Part shown: positions 25,401 through 35,549 of the stretch, in pieces | How positions within the stretch are numbered: the first letter of the stretch is position 1 | How the letters are laid out: each line of letters begins with the position of its first letter | Assembly (NCBI GenBank): GCA_029204225.1 | Contig: MU832267.1 | Location: forward strand, 16,262-80,261 | Direction of reading: 5' to 3' | Origin: Diphasiastrum complanatum | Taxonomy: Eukaryota; Streptophyta; Lycopodiopsida; Lycopodiales; Lycopodiaceae | Length of the DNA: 64,000 nt | The notes under the pieces: generated by a model | Told to the model about the DNA's origin: nothing | Database searches by the model: none | What the model saw: only the letters and a program-made list of their open reading frames with translations | Position numbers and translations under genes: made by a program

Positions 25401-26153
25401 GAGGAATATGGAAGAAGCTCAGCATGAATTGAATGGCATCCTTAAATTGAGAAGCACTTGAATATGTCAACTTATCTAAGAGGCAGAGGGAGAAAATTTA
25501 TGATTACAGATCTCTACTTCACCCTTTGGGACGAATTATATCAGGTACACTCCACACTTATGATCCAAGCGATTCTCACTTGATCAGCATACATTGCCAG
25601 ATTTATTTTCCACCTATGTCTCAAAAGAATTCAGAGCTAGACAATGAAGGGCCAATTCCCCCCATCTGTAAAATCTAAACAGAATAGACGGAAGCTCCCT
25701 GTTCTCAGTCAAGATAAAGAAGCGCACGCCAACTTGTTCTGGCTATTTAAAAACTTAAAGACGATCTATCTCAATAGAAAACTTGCTGAAGCTCAAACAA
25801 GTGAATGCTAAACGTAGGTCAGGAAAAAAAACTCAATAGATAACAACTCAAAGACAAAAATGCTGCACAAAAACAAAGTCATTTAAGGAAAACATAGAGA
25901 TATTTACACTGCTAACGTAAGAATCAACATAATGCCTTGTAACTGTCTGAATCAACAGGGAAGCACCTTGCTGCACCTAATGTTAATGAATACCCTAAAT
26001 TGATCCTCCTTGAACAAATCTGAGATCCTACAACTATTCTGGTTTGACCCACCCTCACAGTGTGAGTGGAGCAGGAACTGAATTGCAAAGAACCTAGCCA
26101 GCAAGAACAAAATAACACAGTATTTTTTTTTCTGTCAAATAACTTACCGTCAT
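16487..26153 (-). CDS. RIN4/NOI-domain protein, five coding exons, 281 aa
   Basis: RIN4 proteins are small, largely disordered regulators of plant immunity, held at the plasma membrane and guarded by NLR receptors. The exons I infer on - are 26153-26148 (ATG ACG, donor GTAAGT), 18288-18192, 18099-17615, 17013-16801 and 16531-16487 (stop TGA). Their 846 bases keep phase across every junction. NOI domain 1 starts near residue 8 with VPKFGNWD. NOI domain 2, near residue 201, has LPKFGAWD and GFTVIFQKARNEKKSG. Both fit the family AvrRpt2-cleavage consensus (aliphatic-P-x-F-G-x-W). The C-terminus, RGWFSCFQPTGVEP, keeps the WFxCF motif whose Cys is probably acylated. The middle is Ser/Pro/Arg-rich and disordered. 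Intron 1, about 7.86 kb, contains antisense LINE pieces. Least certain is the exon 3 acceptor: a CAG at 18100-18102 or one about 15 bases downstream both stay in frame. Confidence 0.88.
18400..19360. other. Intron 1 of the RIN4-like gene, 3' portion without features
   Basis: There is no coding signal. Two small local duplications occur: AGTGACTACAAGCTTTCTGC at about 18842 and 18883, and TGACAATCTGG words at about 19053 and 19082. The region is intronic, given that exons 1 and 2 lie at 26.1 and 18.2 kb. Confidence 0.5.
19361..19905 (+). mobile_element. LINE 3' end copy A, AATAAAGC followed by a TTTC/TC tail
   Basis: The protein-level match to copy B at 21680-21995 includes SQPLITSFFTRRRSRDLVP, an acidic Asp/Glu run and a His/Arg-rich tail ending in ITSFYSIST. 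The DNA match continues through a 3' UTR with TATATGCCTTTTGGCATGGA and TTAATAAAGC, then a TTTC/TC simple-repeat tail. Repeated presence of the same 3' end with different upstream sequence is the signature of 5'-truncated non-LTR retrotransposition. It is antisense within RIN4-like intron 1. Confidence 0.65.
19906..20930. other. Intronic stretch without recognised feature
   Basis: I see no motif-bearing frame. The - strand open frame at 20389-20637 has no family features and is probably chance. Confidence 0.4.
21060..21300 (+). mobile_element. LINE 3' end copy C (tail only)
   Basis: A third, more diverged copy of the same 3' end: TTCTACAGCATCAGCA, a diverged body, then CTTATATGCCTTTTGGCATG and TTAATGAAGC followed by a pyrimidine-rich tail. 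The poly(A)-signal word is changed from AATAAAGC to AATGAAGC. Confidence 0.6.
21480..22205 (+). mobile_element. LINE 3' end copy B with ORF2 C-terminus and TTTC tail
   Basis: The frame carries PAYYEIRGRYHCLFREMPTT and AYEDPRCVALMVHEMSRLR. From memory this resembles the region after the RT domain in some non-LTR elements of mosses, lycophytes and gymnosperms, so it is a weak assignment. It then shares the RRRSRDLVP, acidic and His/Arg-rich C-terminus with copy A. The 3' UTR ends TTAATAAAGC(TTTC)n. The acidic stretch (about 12 Asp/Glu in a row) is longer than in copy A, pointing to repeat slippage in GAY codons. Confidence 0.6.
22230..25340 (+). mobile_element. LINE body: coiled coil, endonuclease and reverse transcriptase (broken)
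   Basis: In order on +, a heptad-rich segment (22280-22430: MKSEIMELKDLQ, IQELENKIEHIRKRL) may be an ORF1 coiled coil. Endonuclease traces follow (GGIACLCRDSIQSLIELIR at about 23110; the GDFNART motif changed to WEFNARTSS at about 23330). RT comes next, with VDFQKALDSV (24626), GVKQACSLSPTLFELYIDEL (24760) and IDDVALFS (24893). The last keeps the two catalytic Asp with I in place of A. Many stops and frameshifts show it is dead. GVKQxCxLSPTLFxxYIDEL differs from the typical plant L1 motif, so the clade deserves checking. Confidence 0.7.
25341..26140. other. Intron 1, 5' portion
   Basis: I see no supported gene. A short frame near 25470-25560 (RGRGRKFMITDLYFTLWDEL) shows no family I know and could be the LINE C-terminal flank. 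The region lies inside RIN4-like intron 1. Confidence 0.35.
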
Positions 26154-27260
26154 TCCAAAGCCTTCTGGATATCGCCTAGTCCGTTCAAGTGTAGCGATAT
26201 ACGTCAATTTGTACTAAAACTTCAACACACAGTTACAAAGAAAAGAAAATATTGCTGCTTCAAGAAGCCGACGCAGGCGCATGCATCCGCTTCGCTAATC
26301 CTCTAAACCACAGCAACAAGAACCGTCAAGATTTTCAAACTATGCGAACGTTCATGTGAAAGCTCCCGGCTGCCATACTCTCAAAACTTATAACAATTGC
26401 TGCAATCAGTGCCAATCAAGCATTTCAAGTCCTCATTGAACCTAATGATAAAGACACTTTAGAGTACAGGCTTAATAAAAGAAACAAATTTTATTTCCCA
26501 CTGCACATGTACTTACCTATCAGCAAAGTCCGCATCCACGTAACATCTGAACCATAAATATCATACGATCTGTGAAAAATGACAGATCTCATAAGTTATC
26601 GCCGACTCTGGCAAGTGTCAGTAAAAACTTTCCAATATCCTTACTAATTAGTGATATTTTGAAATATCAAATCCACCATTGAGTAATACTACAGAATATC
26701 AAACTTACTATTGAGTGACATTATGGCACATCAAGCGGCGATGTCAGATGAAGAATCAACAGGCGCAATAAGCAACTTAATTCAACAAGAAGTAAGTCTT
26801 AGATACAACGAAAAGGTATAAAAATCTAAAAGGGCAGCAAATTATGAGGAATTTGTTACTGAACCAAACGCAAAATAGATCAAACAGACGGGCAACAGCA
26901 ATGCAGCAAACCTTGAATAAGGCACCGCAAGCTGAAAAAACCCTGTGATACATAGAAGAAAAGAATGGATCGGAAATCAAGTCCGTCAGAAAGAGAAAGC
27001 GCAGGCATCCATAGCTGAAACTATAATATGCAAGGGCAAATCAAACCGCACACAGGGGAAAGCTACCTCTCGTCGTCGCCGACTGTCGGTCCTGAGGCCT
27101 CCTGGTTACCGACTGTCGATTAGAGGCGACTTCCGGGGGCGCAGCCAGTCGGCGGAGAAGATACGCACGTGGATTCTATAGCGCGTCCAAAACCGACAGC
27201 CGGCCGACGGGATGCCAAGCGTGGCCCTCTTTTAGCCCTTTTCACACCATACTAGTTATT
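26154..27260 (-). promoter_or_regulatory. Putative 5' UTR, leader intron and promoter of the RIN4-like gene
   Basis: Upstream of the ATG at 26153 is a short leader stretch with possible acceptors after 26176 (TAG) or 26165 (CAG). About 0.9 kb further upstream is an isolated GC-rich block (27060-27215) with a donor-like AG|GTAGCT at 27067-27062. I infer an untranslated first exon there with a leader intron, as is common in plants. The block holds a G-box core CACGTG (27166-27171) next to a TATAG word on - (about 27176-27180), and repeated CGACTGTCG/GCCGAC words. No transcript evidence is available. Confidence 0.45.
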
Positions 27261-27494
27261 TTGCACAAACGTGACACGGGCCCTTGGCCACTATGTTTGT
27301 TTTTTTTGGTTGGAGACAACCCAATTGAGTATGACACTCTAGAAACTAGTAAACTATGGACATCATTTACAATAATTTTATTCGAAAGGGCCCGACGCGC
27401 AGTGCATCAGCCTCAAAGGGAGGGCAATGTCAACACCCCCAAAGGACAAGTGTACAGCAAAATCGGCCCCCAAGGACAAGCAGTAGCCCCAAAT

Positions 27495-27810
27495 GATGGT
27501 CTTCGAACTTTGTCTAAGCAACAGTCATAGCTCGAAGGGCACTAAACCGAGAGTCAACAACCTTGTATGGTAACCACTGAACTTTGTCCAAGCAGCAGTA
27601 GCTTTCAAAATTTCATCCAAGCAACAATGGTCCATCGGAAGGTGGTCTTCAAATTCTGTCCAAGGAGCATTGGAGGCCCGCTCTCAAGCACAAGCTACAA
27701 GAACTATGAAAGGTGACTTTCAAACTTTGTCCGAGGAGAATTGAAGGCCCACTCTTAAGCACAAGCTGCAAGAACCATGAAAGGTGATTTCCAAACTTTG
27801 TCCAAGCATC
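27495..27810. repeat. About 70-bp minisatellite (CTTTGTCCAAG units)
   Basis: Units start at about 27647, 27717 and 27787 (70-bp steps), each with CTTCAAACTTTGTCC-like starts and AGCACAAGCTGCAAGAACYATGAAAGGTG interiors. More diverged units lie upstream from about 27497. It lies about 300 bases beyond the inferred promoter of the RIN4-like gene. Confidence 0.75.
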
Positions 27811-27819
27811 ATCGACTCA

Positions 27820-28830
27820 TAAGGGAAACCTTTCATATTAGAATTAACCTCATTCAACAACGGTTAGAAGGGCGGCCTTCATATTCATCCACTATAATCA
27901 CCTATCTCACAATAACACAACATATCCTCACACGGATATATGAAGTGTCGCATCTAATTGAAGAAAACCCACAAGCTCAACTCTTATCCTCATGCTATAG
28001 TTTATTGGATATTACTGACATGTGACAACGCAATTAGGCATGACCCATTCAATAAAACAATGTGTGTAATCTGTTGGCCTACAAAACTCATCACATGACC
28101 TACTCATAAAGCTCACAAGGAAAATAAGGCTTAAGAGTTCCTCGTTATTTTGTAAGCAAAAAAGGAAAGAGAATTTTGTTTATACATATAGTCAAAAACC
28201 TTGAAGCAACTTCACAATGTTGGAGGGAGGGAGAAGAGATCTCTAGGTAGCTTTACACACGTGAATGTCGAAGCAAATCACTCCTATGGATGTACTTTGT
28301 CATACATTATCTAAAAAGTGTGCTTGTCAGCTTGTTAGATTGTGATTAGAGGAGTCGGTATCAGTAAAATTGGCTTGCAATCTTGATAATAATTAAGAGT
28401 GGGACATGGGGCTTCTATTCTTGCCAGGTCATAGACTGTCGGTCATAGACCAACAAGTCAAAAGCATGCTGGCTTGTGTTCTATTTTGTTGTGACATTGA
28501 GACGTGGAATCCTAAGGCTCTGACATGGTATATGCATGGCCCACAACCAACAATAGCATGAGAGAAAAACCGAGATGTTTATTTTCTCATCAATGAGAGC
28601 ATAGGGTATAGAGTAAGGCGCAAGATCCAAATATCATTGTTGGGATATATACCCCTCCTACCCCAACGACAACGAGAAAAAAGATTACGGCATCAAATGA
28701 AAGATGGCATAAAACCTGTAAATATTTTTTAGAGGAGGAAATTTGGTCTTTTACATCACTCGTAGCCCACCTCTCCTTGGCCATTATGCTATACTTTTTG
28801 GTAAAATTAAAAGGGTTTTTAGTCTTGGTG
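27820..28830. other. No feature recognised
   Basis: Intergenic sequence without motif-bearing frames on either strand. Confidence 0.5.
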
Positions 28831-29039
28831 CATGGTGAGTGGAAGTGGGCTAGAAGTCAAGGTTCAAATCCTAGAGTAAACATGACTGTGGTTTTTATAC
28901 GACAACCAAATAGTACAAAATTGTCCAGGTATTTACAAAGTGTGGCAATATCAAAGCTCTTCAAAAAAATCTTGATGTTCTCTAATTTTGAGGAAATTCA
29001 AACGACACTAGAGCGATCTTGTAACCCTTATCTTAAGGG

Positions 29040-30060
29040 ATAGAAAATTCCTACACCAATTTTCGAATTTGAATGGCAATGCCAATTTATGCACTATATC
29101 CAAAATGGGCTTTTCCTTCAATATCATCAATATTTATGCCTCTTGTTTCTCCAATATATGCTCTTATTTTTTGAGGTTTTTTGCTCCTTTAACCCCACTG
29201 CTGATTTTAAGATATATCCACCTCCCATTAATGGCCCTAGTTATACTTCTTCTTGTTGAAATAAACATTCTAGGACTACTTTGTCAACAGTTTTAACTTT
29301 GTTGACGTGCTTCTCAAAAAAATCAAAGCCGAACAATGCAAGAAAGATGTCTTCACTATCACCATCGATGATCGCATTGTTACATCTTCTATGTTTACTG
29401 GCTCCTATTCCTTTAATCAATGGTCTTGTTTATTATATTCGCCTACTTCCTCCTCTCCTTTTTTATCTGAGTTTGATCTTTATTATTCATTCTCTTTTCT
29501 AGTGTTTCAAGAAGAATCCATATCCATCTCCTTGCCATGTCCCTTGATGAGATTCACTCCTCTTTGACGTCTCTACATAGAGAATAAACTTCAATTCTGA
29601 TGGTGTCACCCCCAATTGATGGTGTCACCCCCAATTTCTTTCTTGCCCATTTAAATTGTTAGTCTCTTCTTAATACCATTTGTGTTGTTGAGATTTGTAA
29701 TCACTTTTCTCCCTCACCCTCTCATGGCCTCATCAAATTCATCGCAAAAGTTGACGCTACTAGATCCATATATGACTTCAAAATTCTTGCCATGCTCAAC
29801 TTTTCTTACAAGATCGTTTTCAAAGCCATAGCAAAAAGACTTGTTCCACCCACCCATATTTCTCACAATCAAATTGGTTTCTTGAAGTCCATATCCTTGT
29901 TTGACAATATCTCTAATGTTTGGTTGATATTCAATGCCTCTCTTTAGCTCAACTACCCCTTTGTTGCACTTAAACTTGATCTTGACAAGGCCTTTGATAG
30001 AATCAACTAGAACCACATCCTATCTTGCTGCAAAGCCTTCGGAATTTATGTAAAATTCTA
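29040..30060 (+). mobile_element. L1-type LINE fragment: endonuclease remnant and RT start
   Basis: GFSFNIINIYAS (29107) resembles the endonuclease core. After a decayed linker, YKIVFKAIAKRLVPPTHISH, NQIGFLKSISLFDNI and LDLDKAFDRIN (29810-30010) follow the order of L1 RT blocks 1 to 3, where canonical forms are KIISKVLANRL, Q.AFI.GR.I.DNI and D..KAFD.V. It ends abruptly after KAFGIY, so the polymerase YADD box is absent. Multiple stops. It differs from the LINE in the RIN4-like intron. Confidence 0.65.
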
Positions 30061-30064
30061 ATCT

Positions 30065-31055
30065 CACTCCATGTATAATCCAATAACAGGTTTACAATTT
30101 ATTTTTACGATAGTATGCATTTTTACTTATGATTTTGCAATAAACTACAAACCTTCATTTTTACCCACGATTGTTGACAATCTACATATTTACTCAAAAA
30201 GTCACACAATCTACAGAGATACATGGGATTCAGTTGCATGTATTCCAAAAGTCACAAAAGGATAACTACCCTTACTTAAAACAACAACTTATACAACTGA
30301 CAATGACTAGCACATTTTCCGAGGGGGGCAATTCCATAGTGACTCACATGATTGTCCAGTGCCCTTATATTATGATAATCAAATTTTCAAACAAGTGTTT
30401 CCCTTGGAAAAGACAAATAAAGACATGCCCTAAAAGGTCATTATAAGTCACTTTTATTGAAAATGTTTTCTATAATAGAAAAATAGACTCTGAATGATTT
30501 TTTACACACAGTCTTTTAATAGACTGTTAAGAATAACTAGATACATTGATAAGCCATATGTTTTGCTAGTCATCAATGCAATTTGTTGTGCATGATTATG
30601 TCAACTCTTATTGTAAATAGAATTGCCATCATCACTAGAAATGTTGATTATTCTACAACATTCTACCTACTAAAAATTTGTGTATCAGATTTCTACATTT
30701 CCATAAATCATAATTTTGTAATCTCAGAGTTTATCTCTGCTCTATTCTCTATAATTAATGTGCATTTATGATGTCATTTTGATTTCAATTCTTTTTATCC
30801 TAAATGGTGATCTAAATAAGATGTACATTCGTAATATTGTTATGAAATACAAATTCTAGAGGCAATCATTTTGTAGAATCATAAATTATTGATTTTGATG
30901 GTTGTGTTAGATGCTTAAAAAATCTCTGATATAGTTGTCATAGACCCCTAAACTTATTTGCAAAACGTTTCTAGTCATGCACTATGATTGATAGTTTGCA
31001 AGATAATATCACTTTACAATACATTTAAGTTGTTTCAAAATTGTGGAAGCATCAT
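30065..31055. other. No feature recognised
   Basis: AT-rich sequence with short frames that show no family features. Confidence 0.45.
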
Positions 31056-31300
31056 CTTCTAATTTGAGGATCACTGACAAGTTCAATGGTGAGAATTTAT
31101 GATTTTAATTGAGACAACCGTATGTTTCCAAGGCAAAGGGGATGAGAACTTCACCGGGTTGCACGATCATTATAATCTATTTCCTTTTCTTGAGTTGCAT
31201 GAGATGCAGCGGCCCCTTGCATGATGGAAGAACGACGAAGGAGGTCCTGACAAGAGGGATCAACAATTACGACATCTCCTAGAGTACAAATTCCATCACG
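31056..31300 (+). pseudogene. Possible copia gag N-terminal fragment
   Basis: SSSNLRITDKFNGEN at about 31060 resembles the start of copia GAG proteins (a x-F-x-G-x-N-(F/Y)-xxW motif). Frames then break and the segment stops at a copia integrase fragment of opposite orientation. Confidence 0.35.
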
Positions 31301-31309
31301 AGAAAAAAA

Positions 31310-31940
31310 AAAGGTGTCTTGCCATTCAGGGCTTTGGTAATGGATCGATTCTGCAAGTAGGTAGTTGTTGTAACAGCTTCTGCCCAGAATTTCTTTGGAA
31401 AGGAGACATGGGTCAGCATGCTCTTGGCACTATTGATGAGTGTCCGATTCTTCCTTCAGCTACACCATTGGACTGAGGTGAGTAGCTGGTTGTATATTGT
31501 TGATGTATTCCACTGGCCTTGCAAAACTCCTTGAATTATGTGGAAGAACTTGAATGCTTTAGATTTGTTCTTCATATAGTAGGTAGCAATCCTTCAAGAG
31601 AAGTCGTTCATGAAGGTTAGAAAATAGAGTGCTCCCCCTGTGGAAGTAGTCTGCATCGGGCCACAAATGTCGCTATGTACAAGGTCAAGCAAGCTTTTGT
31701 ATGTATGAATTGAGTCTGAACTGAAGGGACTTCTAGCATGCTTGCTGGTAATACAGCTTTCGCATGGAGAAGTTGGCTTGCTGACAGAAGGTAGATCTTG
31801 TACTAGACTTTGAGCTGACATTTGCTGAATGTTATTGAAGTTAAGATGGCCAAGTCTAAAATGCCACAACATATCAATTGATTCAGAATTAGTTGTGTGA
31901 AGAGCTTGATCGTTAGAAGAGTGGCAAAAGGTCATCATAT
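31310..31940 (-). pseudogene. Copia GAG-pre-integrase and integrase fragment
   Basis: On -, LWHFRLGHLNFNNIQQM and CESCITSKHARSPF form the pre-integrase HHCC region. They are followed by the integrase core start (LLDLVHSDICGPM, YFLTFMNDFS) with its first Asp. The rest of the core continues in other frames to about 31310, where similarity is lost. Confidence 0.75.
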
Positions 31941-32069
31941 TGTGTTTAGATCTATTGTGATCAAGAAATAAACATTCTATGTGCTAGGATTTGCTACATT
32001 TAAAAGGAGAGGCTAGATTGTTTCCAAATCTTTGTGATTTCTTCTTGAGTTTCATTTGTTGATTTTCAA

Positions 32070-33235
32070 GAGAGTGCTAAGTGCATTGGAACAGGTTCAA
32101 AGAGAAGATCAGATCTATTGTGATCAAGTGGCTTCATGTTGTAAGGCAATGATAGGCTTACCTCAACAGATTATTCAACTTGGATGGCGAGGATGGAATC
32201 TTTGTTTGAGATGAATGATTTAATGGATATTGTTGTAGGTGTGGAGGAGAGACCTTTGTCACCTCAAGAGGGCAAAGAAAGCTCTACATGTGATCAAGAT
32301 GAATGTGACTAATGAACTTCTCAAGGAAGTTGGTAAGTGCACAACATCAAGTGAGGCTTGGGAATCTTTGAGGAAGGTTTATGACTCCAAGTCTACATCT
32401 AGGGTTCTAAACCTAAGGAGTCAAATTTTTCAAAGTCTTCAGAAGAAGGATGAAGGTGCTCATGCTTTTGTTTTTAGAGTTAAAGCTTTGAGTGATGAAC
32501 TCTCATGCATTAGTGAAAGCATTAAGGATGTGGAGCTTGTTCAAGTTGTTCTTAATGGCTTGTTGGATGACCATGCTAATTTGGTGCAAAGTTTTGCTAT
32601 TCAAAAGGGCAAGAAGAAAGATAGATCCAAGCTAAAATGTTTCTATTGTGGAGTCAAAGGACATTTTGCTAGTGATTGCCCCAAGAAGAAGAGAGATCAA
32701 GGTGAGAAGCAAACCAATCTAACTCTTGATGAAGATGGTGTTGATAAACAAAATTCAAATGATGATTTTGTTGTGTCATCTTGCTTGTTGGCTAATCATG
32801 GAGATATTGATCCTTGGTGGATTACATCACATATGACATATCATGAAGATTATTATTCATCATTGATGGCATTTGAAGGTGACAAGAAGGTGATCTACAC
32901 GACCAATGATGGTGAGTATGCAATCAAATGGATTGGCACAATTCCTATTTCCCTCTCTACTAATAGGAATATGAATTTGAAGGATGTTTTGTTCATTTCA
33001 TCTATCACTTCTTAATGTGATTCAAATGCTTGACAAGAGATTCAAAGTGGAGTTTGATGGTGATGCTTGTTTGATCAAGGAGGAGGATGAATTGATTGCA
33101 AAAGGGAAGAGACAAGGTAAGTTGTTCAAACTTGATGCTTGTGTTGTTGCTAACCAAGTTGGATATATGACAAAGGAGAAACTGTCAATGCAAGAGGTAT
33201 GGCACAAGAGATTGGGGCATCTCTGCTAGATTTAT
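32070..33235 (+). pseudogene. Copia gag-protease-pre-integrase, same GAG family as element A1
   Basis: On +, RVLSALEQ (32070) and, after a frameshift, RAKKALHVIKMNVTNELLKE, KSTSRVLNLRSQIFQSL and VVLNGLLDDHANLVQSFAIQK match the A1 GAG closely. The CCHC knuckle CFYCGVKGHFASDC (32638) follows. A protease follows directly, but its expected WxLDSGASxHMT core reads WWITSHMT, so the catalytic D-S-G is deleted. A frame change precedes the pre-integrase motif VWHKRLGHL at the right end. Integrase and RT are missing. Here the knuckle is followed by protease, whereas in A1 it is followed by the unknown region. This lineage is therefore a candidate for the autonomous partner of A1. Confidence 0.8.
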
Positions 33236-33379
33236 TTCTTTACTCTCCTAAATCCCATGTTAATCTAGTTCCATTCATATTGCTACAATTTTACATGCAT
33301 TGTCGCACAATCTGCAGAAACACTCTATTATTGAAGATAGGCAAGAGAATGGTAGTCCGACTTGTCAAAGTCACTCGAG

Positions 33380-34998
33380 TTGTCGGAGTTGGCTATTTTA
33401 TTGTTGAACCACCTGGATTGAGTTTCAACTTGAAGATGGACACTTAGTGTCAATGATCTTTGCATCAGGAAGAGCTTCGACAAGATGCGAGGTCTTGTTC
33501 TTCATCGATGAATTATACTCAGCATTCATGGCAGTGCACCATTGTTTGAATTTGAACTCAACAATGCTTCTACTACTGAGACAAGTTCATCATAACTGAT
33601 GAATGCCTGAAGGATATAACGATCAGGCTATTGTCGATGTCGAGCAAAACTTCAAACAATGGTCGGTTGCTGAGATGATGATTCTCCTTGTTGTGCGACA
33701 TGGGTATCTTCAATTGTCGGAACAGTCACAGGTCAAAGCCTATTGATGGTGATGGGCATTGGCTGCTTCTGCTTGAAGTCGTAAAATCTATCTTCGAGGA
33801 AGATGACGTCTCAACTTATTGTGATTCAGCTCGATTCGACATCATAGATTTGATAGGCTTTGTGTGATTTTGAGTATCCAATGAAGATACTTCTGCAGCT
33901 AACAGGATCAAGCTTCTTTCTTAAGTCAGAGAGAATCTGCACATAGCATAGACAACCAAACACTCGAAGGTGCTTAAGACTCGGTTTGTATTTATGAAAG
34001 AATTCGAATGGATGAGTCGACTGTTTTAGTGCTTGAATAATTTTGCAAATAACAAGCTGTTGAAATAGCTTTGGCCCAAAAATTCTTGGGTAACTGAACA
34101 TTTGACATCATTGATCGTGCTGCATTAAGTAATGTTTGTTTCTTCCTCTCGACTACTCCATTCTGTTGTGGTGTGTAGCTAGTGGTGTATTGATGATGAA
34201 TGTCGCATGATGATAAGAAGTCAGACATTTTGAACTCTCCACAACTGTCTATACGTAGGGTCTTGAGTCTTGGACTCAATCTATGTCTCAACAAACTGCT
34301 TGAATTCTTTGAAATGGTTGAATGCCTCAGACTTGTTCTTTATGAACATAATACTGGTGAATCTTGAATAGTCATTGATAAAAGTGATAAAATATAATGC
34401 TGAACCCGGAGAGGGAATACTCATAGAGCTGCACAGATCACTATGTATCAGCTCTAAAATGGACTTAGCTTTGTGGCTTGTCCCTTTGGGAATCTTGACC
34501 TAGGTTGTTTGCCTAGTAGGCACATCTCACATACATGTCAAATGTCAATGGAGTAACATTAAAATTTAAATCCTTGACCATACTATTATGATGCATATGC
34601 AAGATCGATCTCATGTTTAAGTGTCCTAATCTTTGATGCCATAACTGGGTATTCGAAGTACTCACATTGGAAGTAAGTGCATATTCATGACTTAAACTGT
34701 ACAAATTACCTTCTCTGCTTGCATAGATGACTTCTTTATAGTTTTTATCTAACATAGTAAATTGTTTTGAATTGAACAAGGCTCTGCAACCCTGATCTTT
34801 GAGCCTGCTGATTGACAATAGATTCTTTGTCAGTTTGGGTATGTAAAGTACATCCTTAAGCAAGGTCCATTCACCATCTGGAAGACGAAGGCATATCAAT
34901 CCTTGGCCTCCAATCTGTAGTGTACTTGAGTCACCAAAGTTATTCCGAATGAGTCGTGGAAAACAAAAATGCTCACTCAAAAAAATTACAATCAACAT
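33380..34998 (-). pseudogene. Copia protease, integrase and RT start (broken)
   Basis: Reading on -, the protease C-terminal region (LLKDVLYIPKLTKNLLSISR) and the pre-integrase motif (LWHQRLGHLNMRSILHMH) lie in one frame (34998-34513). Integrase continues in other frames (SYTPQQNGVVERKKQTLLNA with the catalytic Glu, and ERFF-KYKPSLKHLRVFGC-type text at 34294-33826). A linker leads to an RT start resembling AMNAEYNSSMKNKT at about 33530. Several frameshifts. The protease active site and gag are not present. Confidence 0.78.
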
Positions 34999-34999
34999 T

Positions 35000-35545
35000 T
35001 TTTGACATTTTCATGGTAACAATAAAAATGGAGCTCTTTATCTTCCCAGTCTAATTTTTGACCCAAAAAATTGACATTTTAAACATTTGAGTCTTATTCA
35101 AACAATTATATACAAAAGTAAATGGGAAGACAAACTGTATATAGGAAAAATCTCACATGATCGTAGAAGTTGAGATTCAACACGTTGTCGACTAAACTCA
35201 GATATGATCCTAACATCTATTTCAAATATCTATTGCTACTTGTAGAAAGTACAATAAGTCAGAGTCAGTACTTGGTAGGGCAAACTACCAACTTTAGTAT
35301 AAGTATTTATTTTGGCAGCAATCATGATTTTCAAGTACTTGTCAAACAAATGATGCTCTCTATTTATACATGCATAGAGTATGATGTGATATATGACTTG
35401 ATGCATAAGATACATGCATTTAGATTTATCACACAATAAAGGACATAGTGAATAATGTCAAGTGTTTACGCAATAGTTTCAATCATCTCAATATTGTATT
35501 ATTATTTTTTGAATTGATTTGAGAAGTTTACTAAGCACTTGACTA
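35000..35545. other. No feature recognised
   Basis: AT-rich sequence between copia and gypsy remnants with no motif-bearing frame. An LTR remnant is possible but unsupported. Confidence 0.35.
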
Positions 35546-35549
35546 CTTT

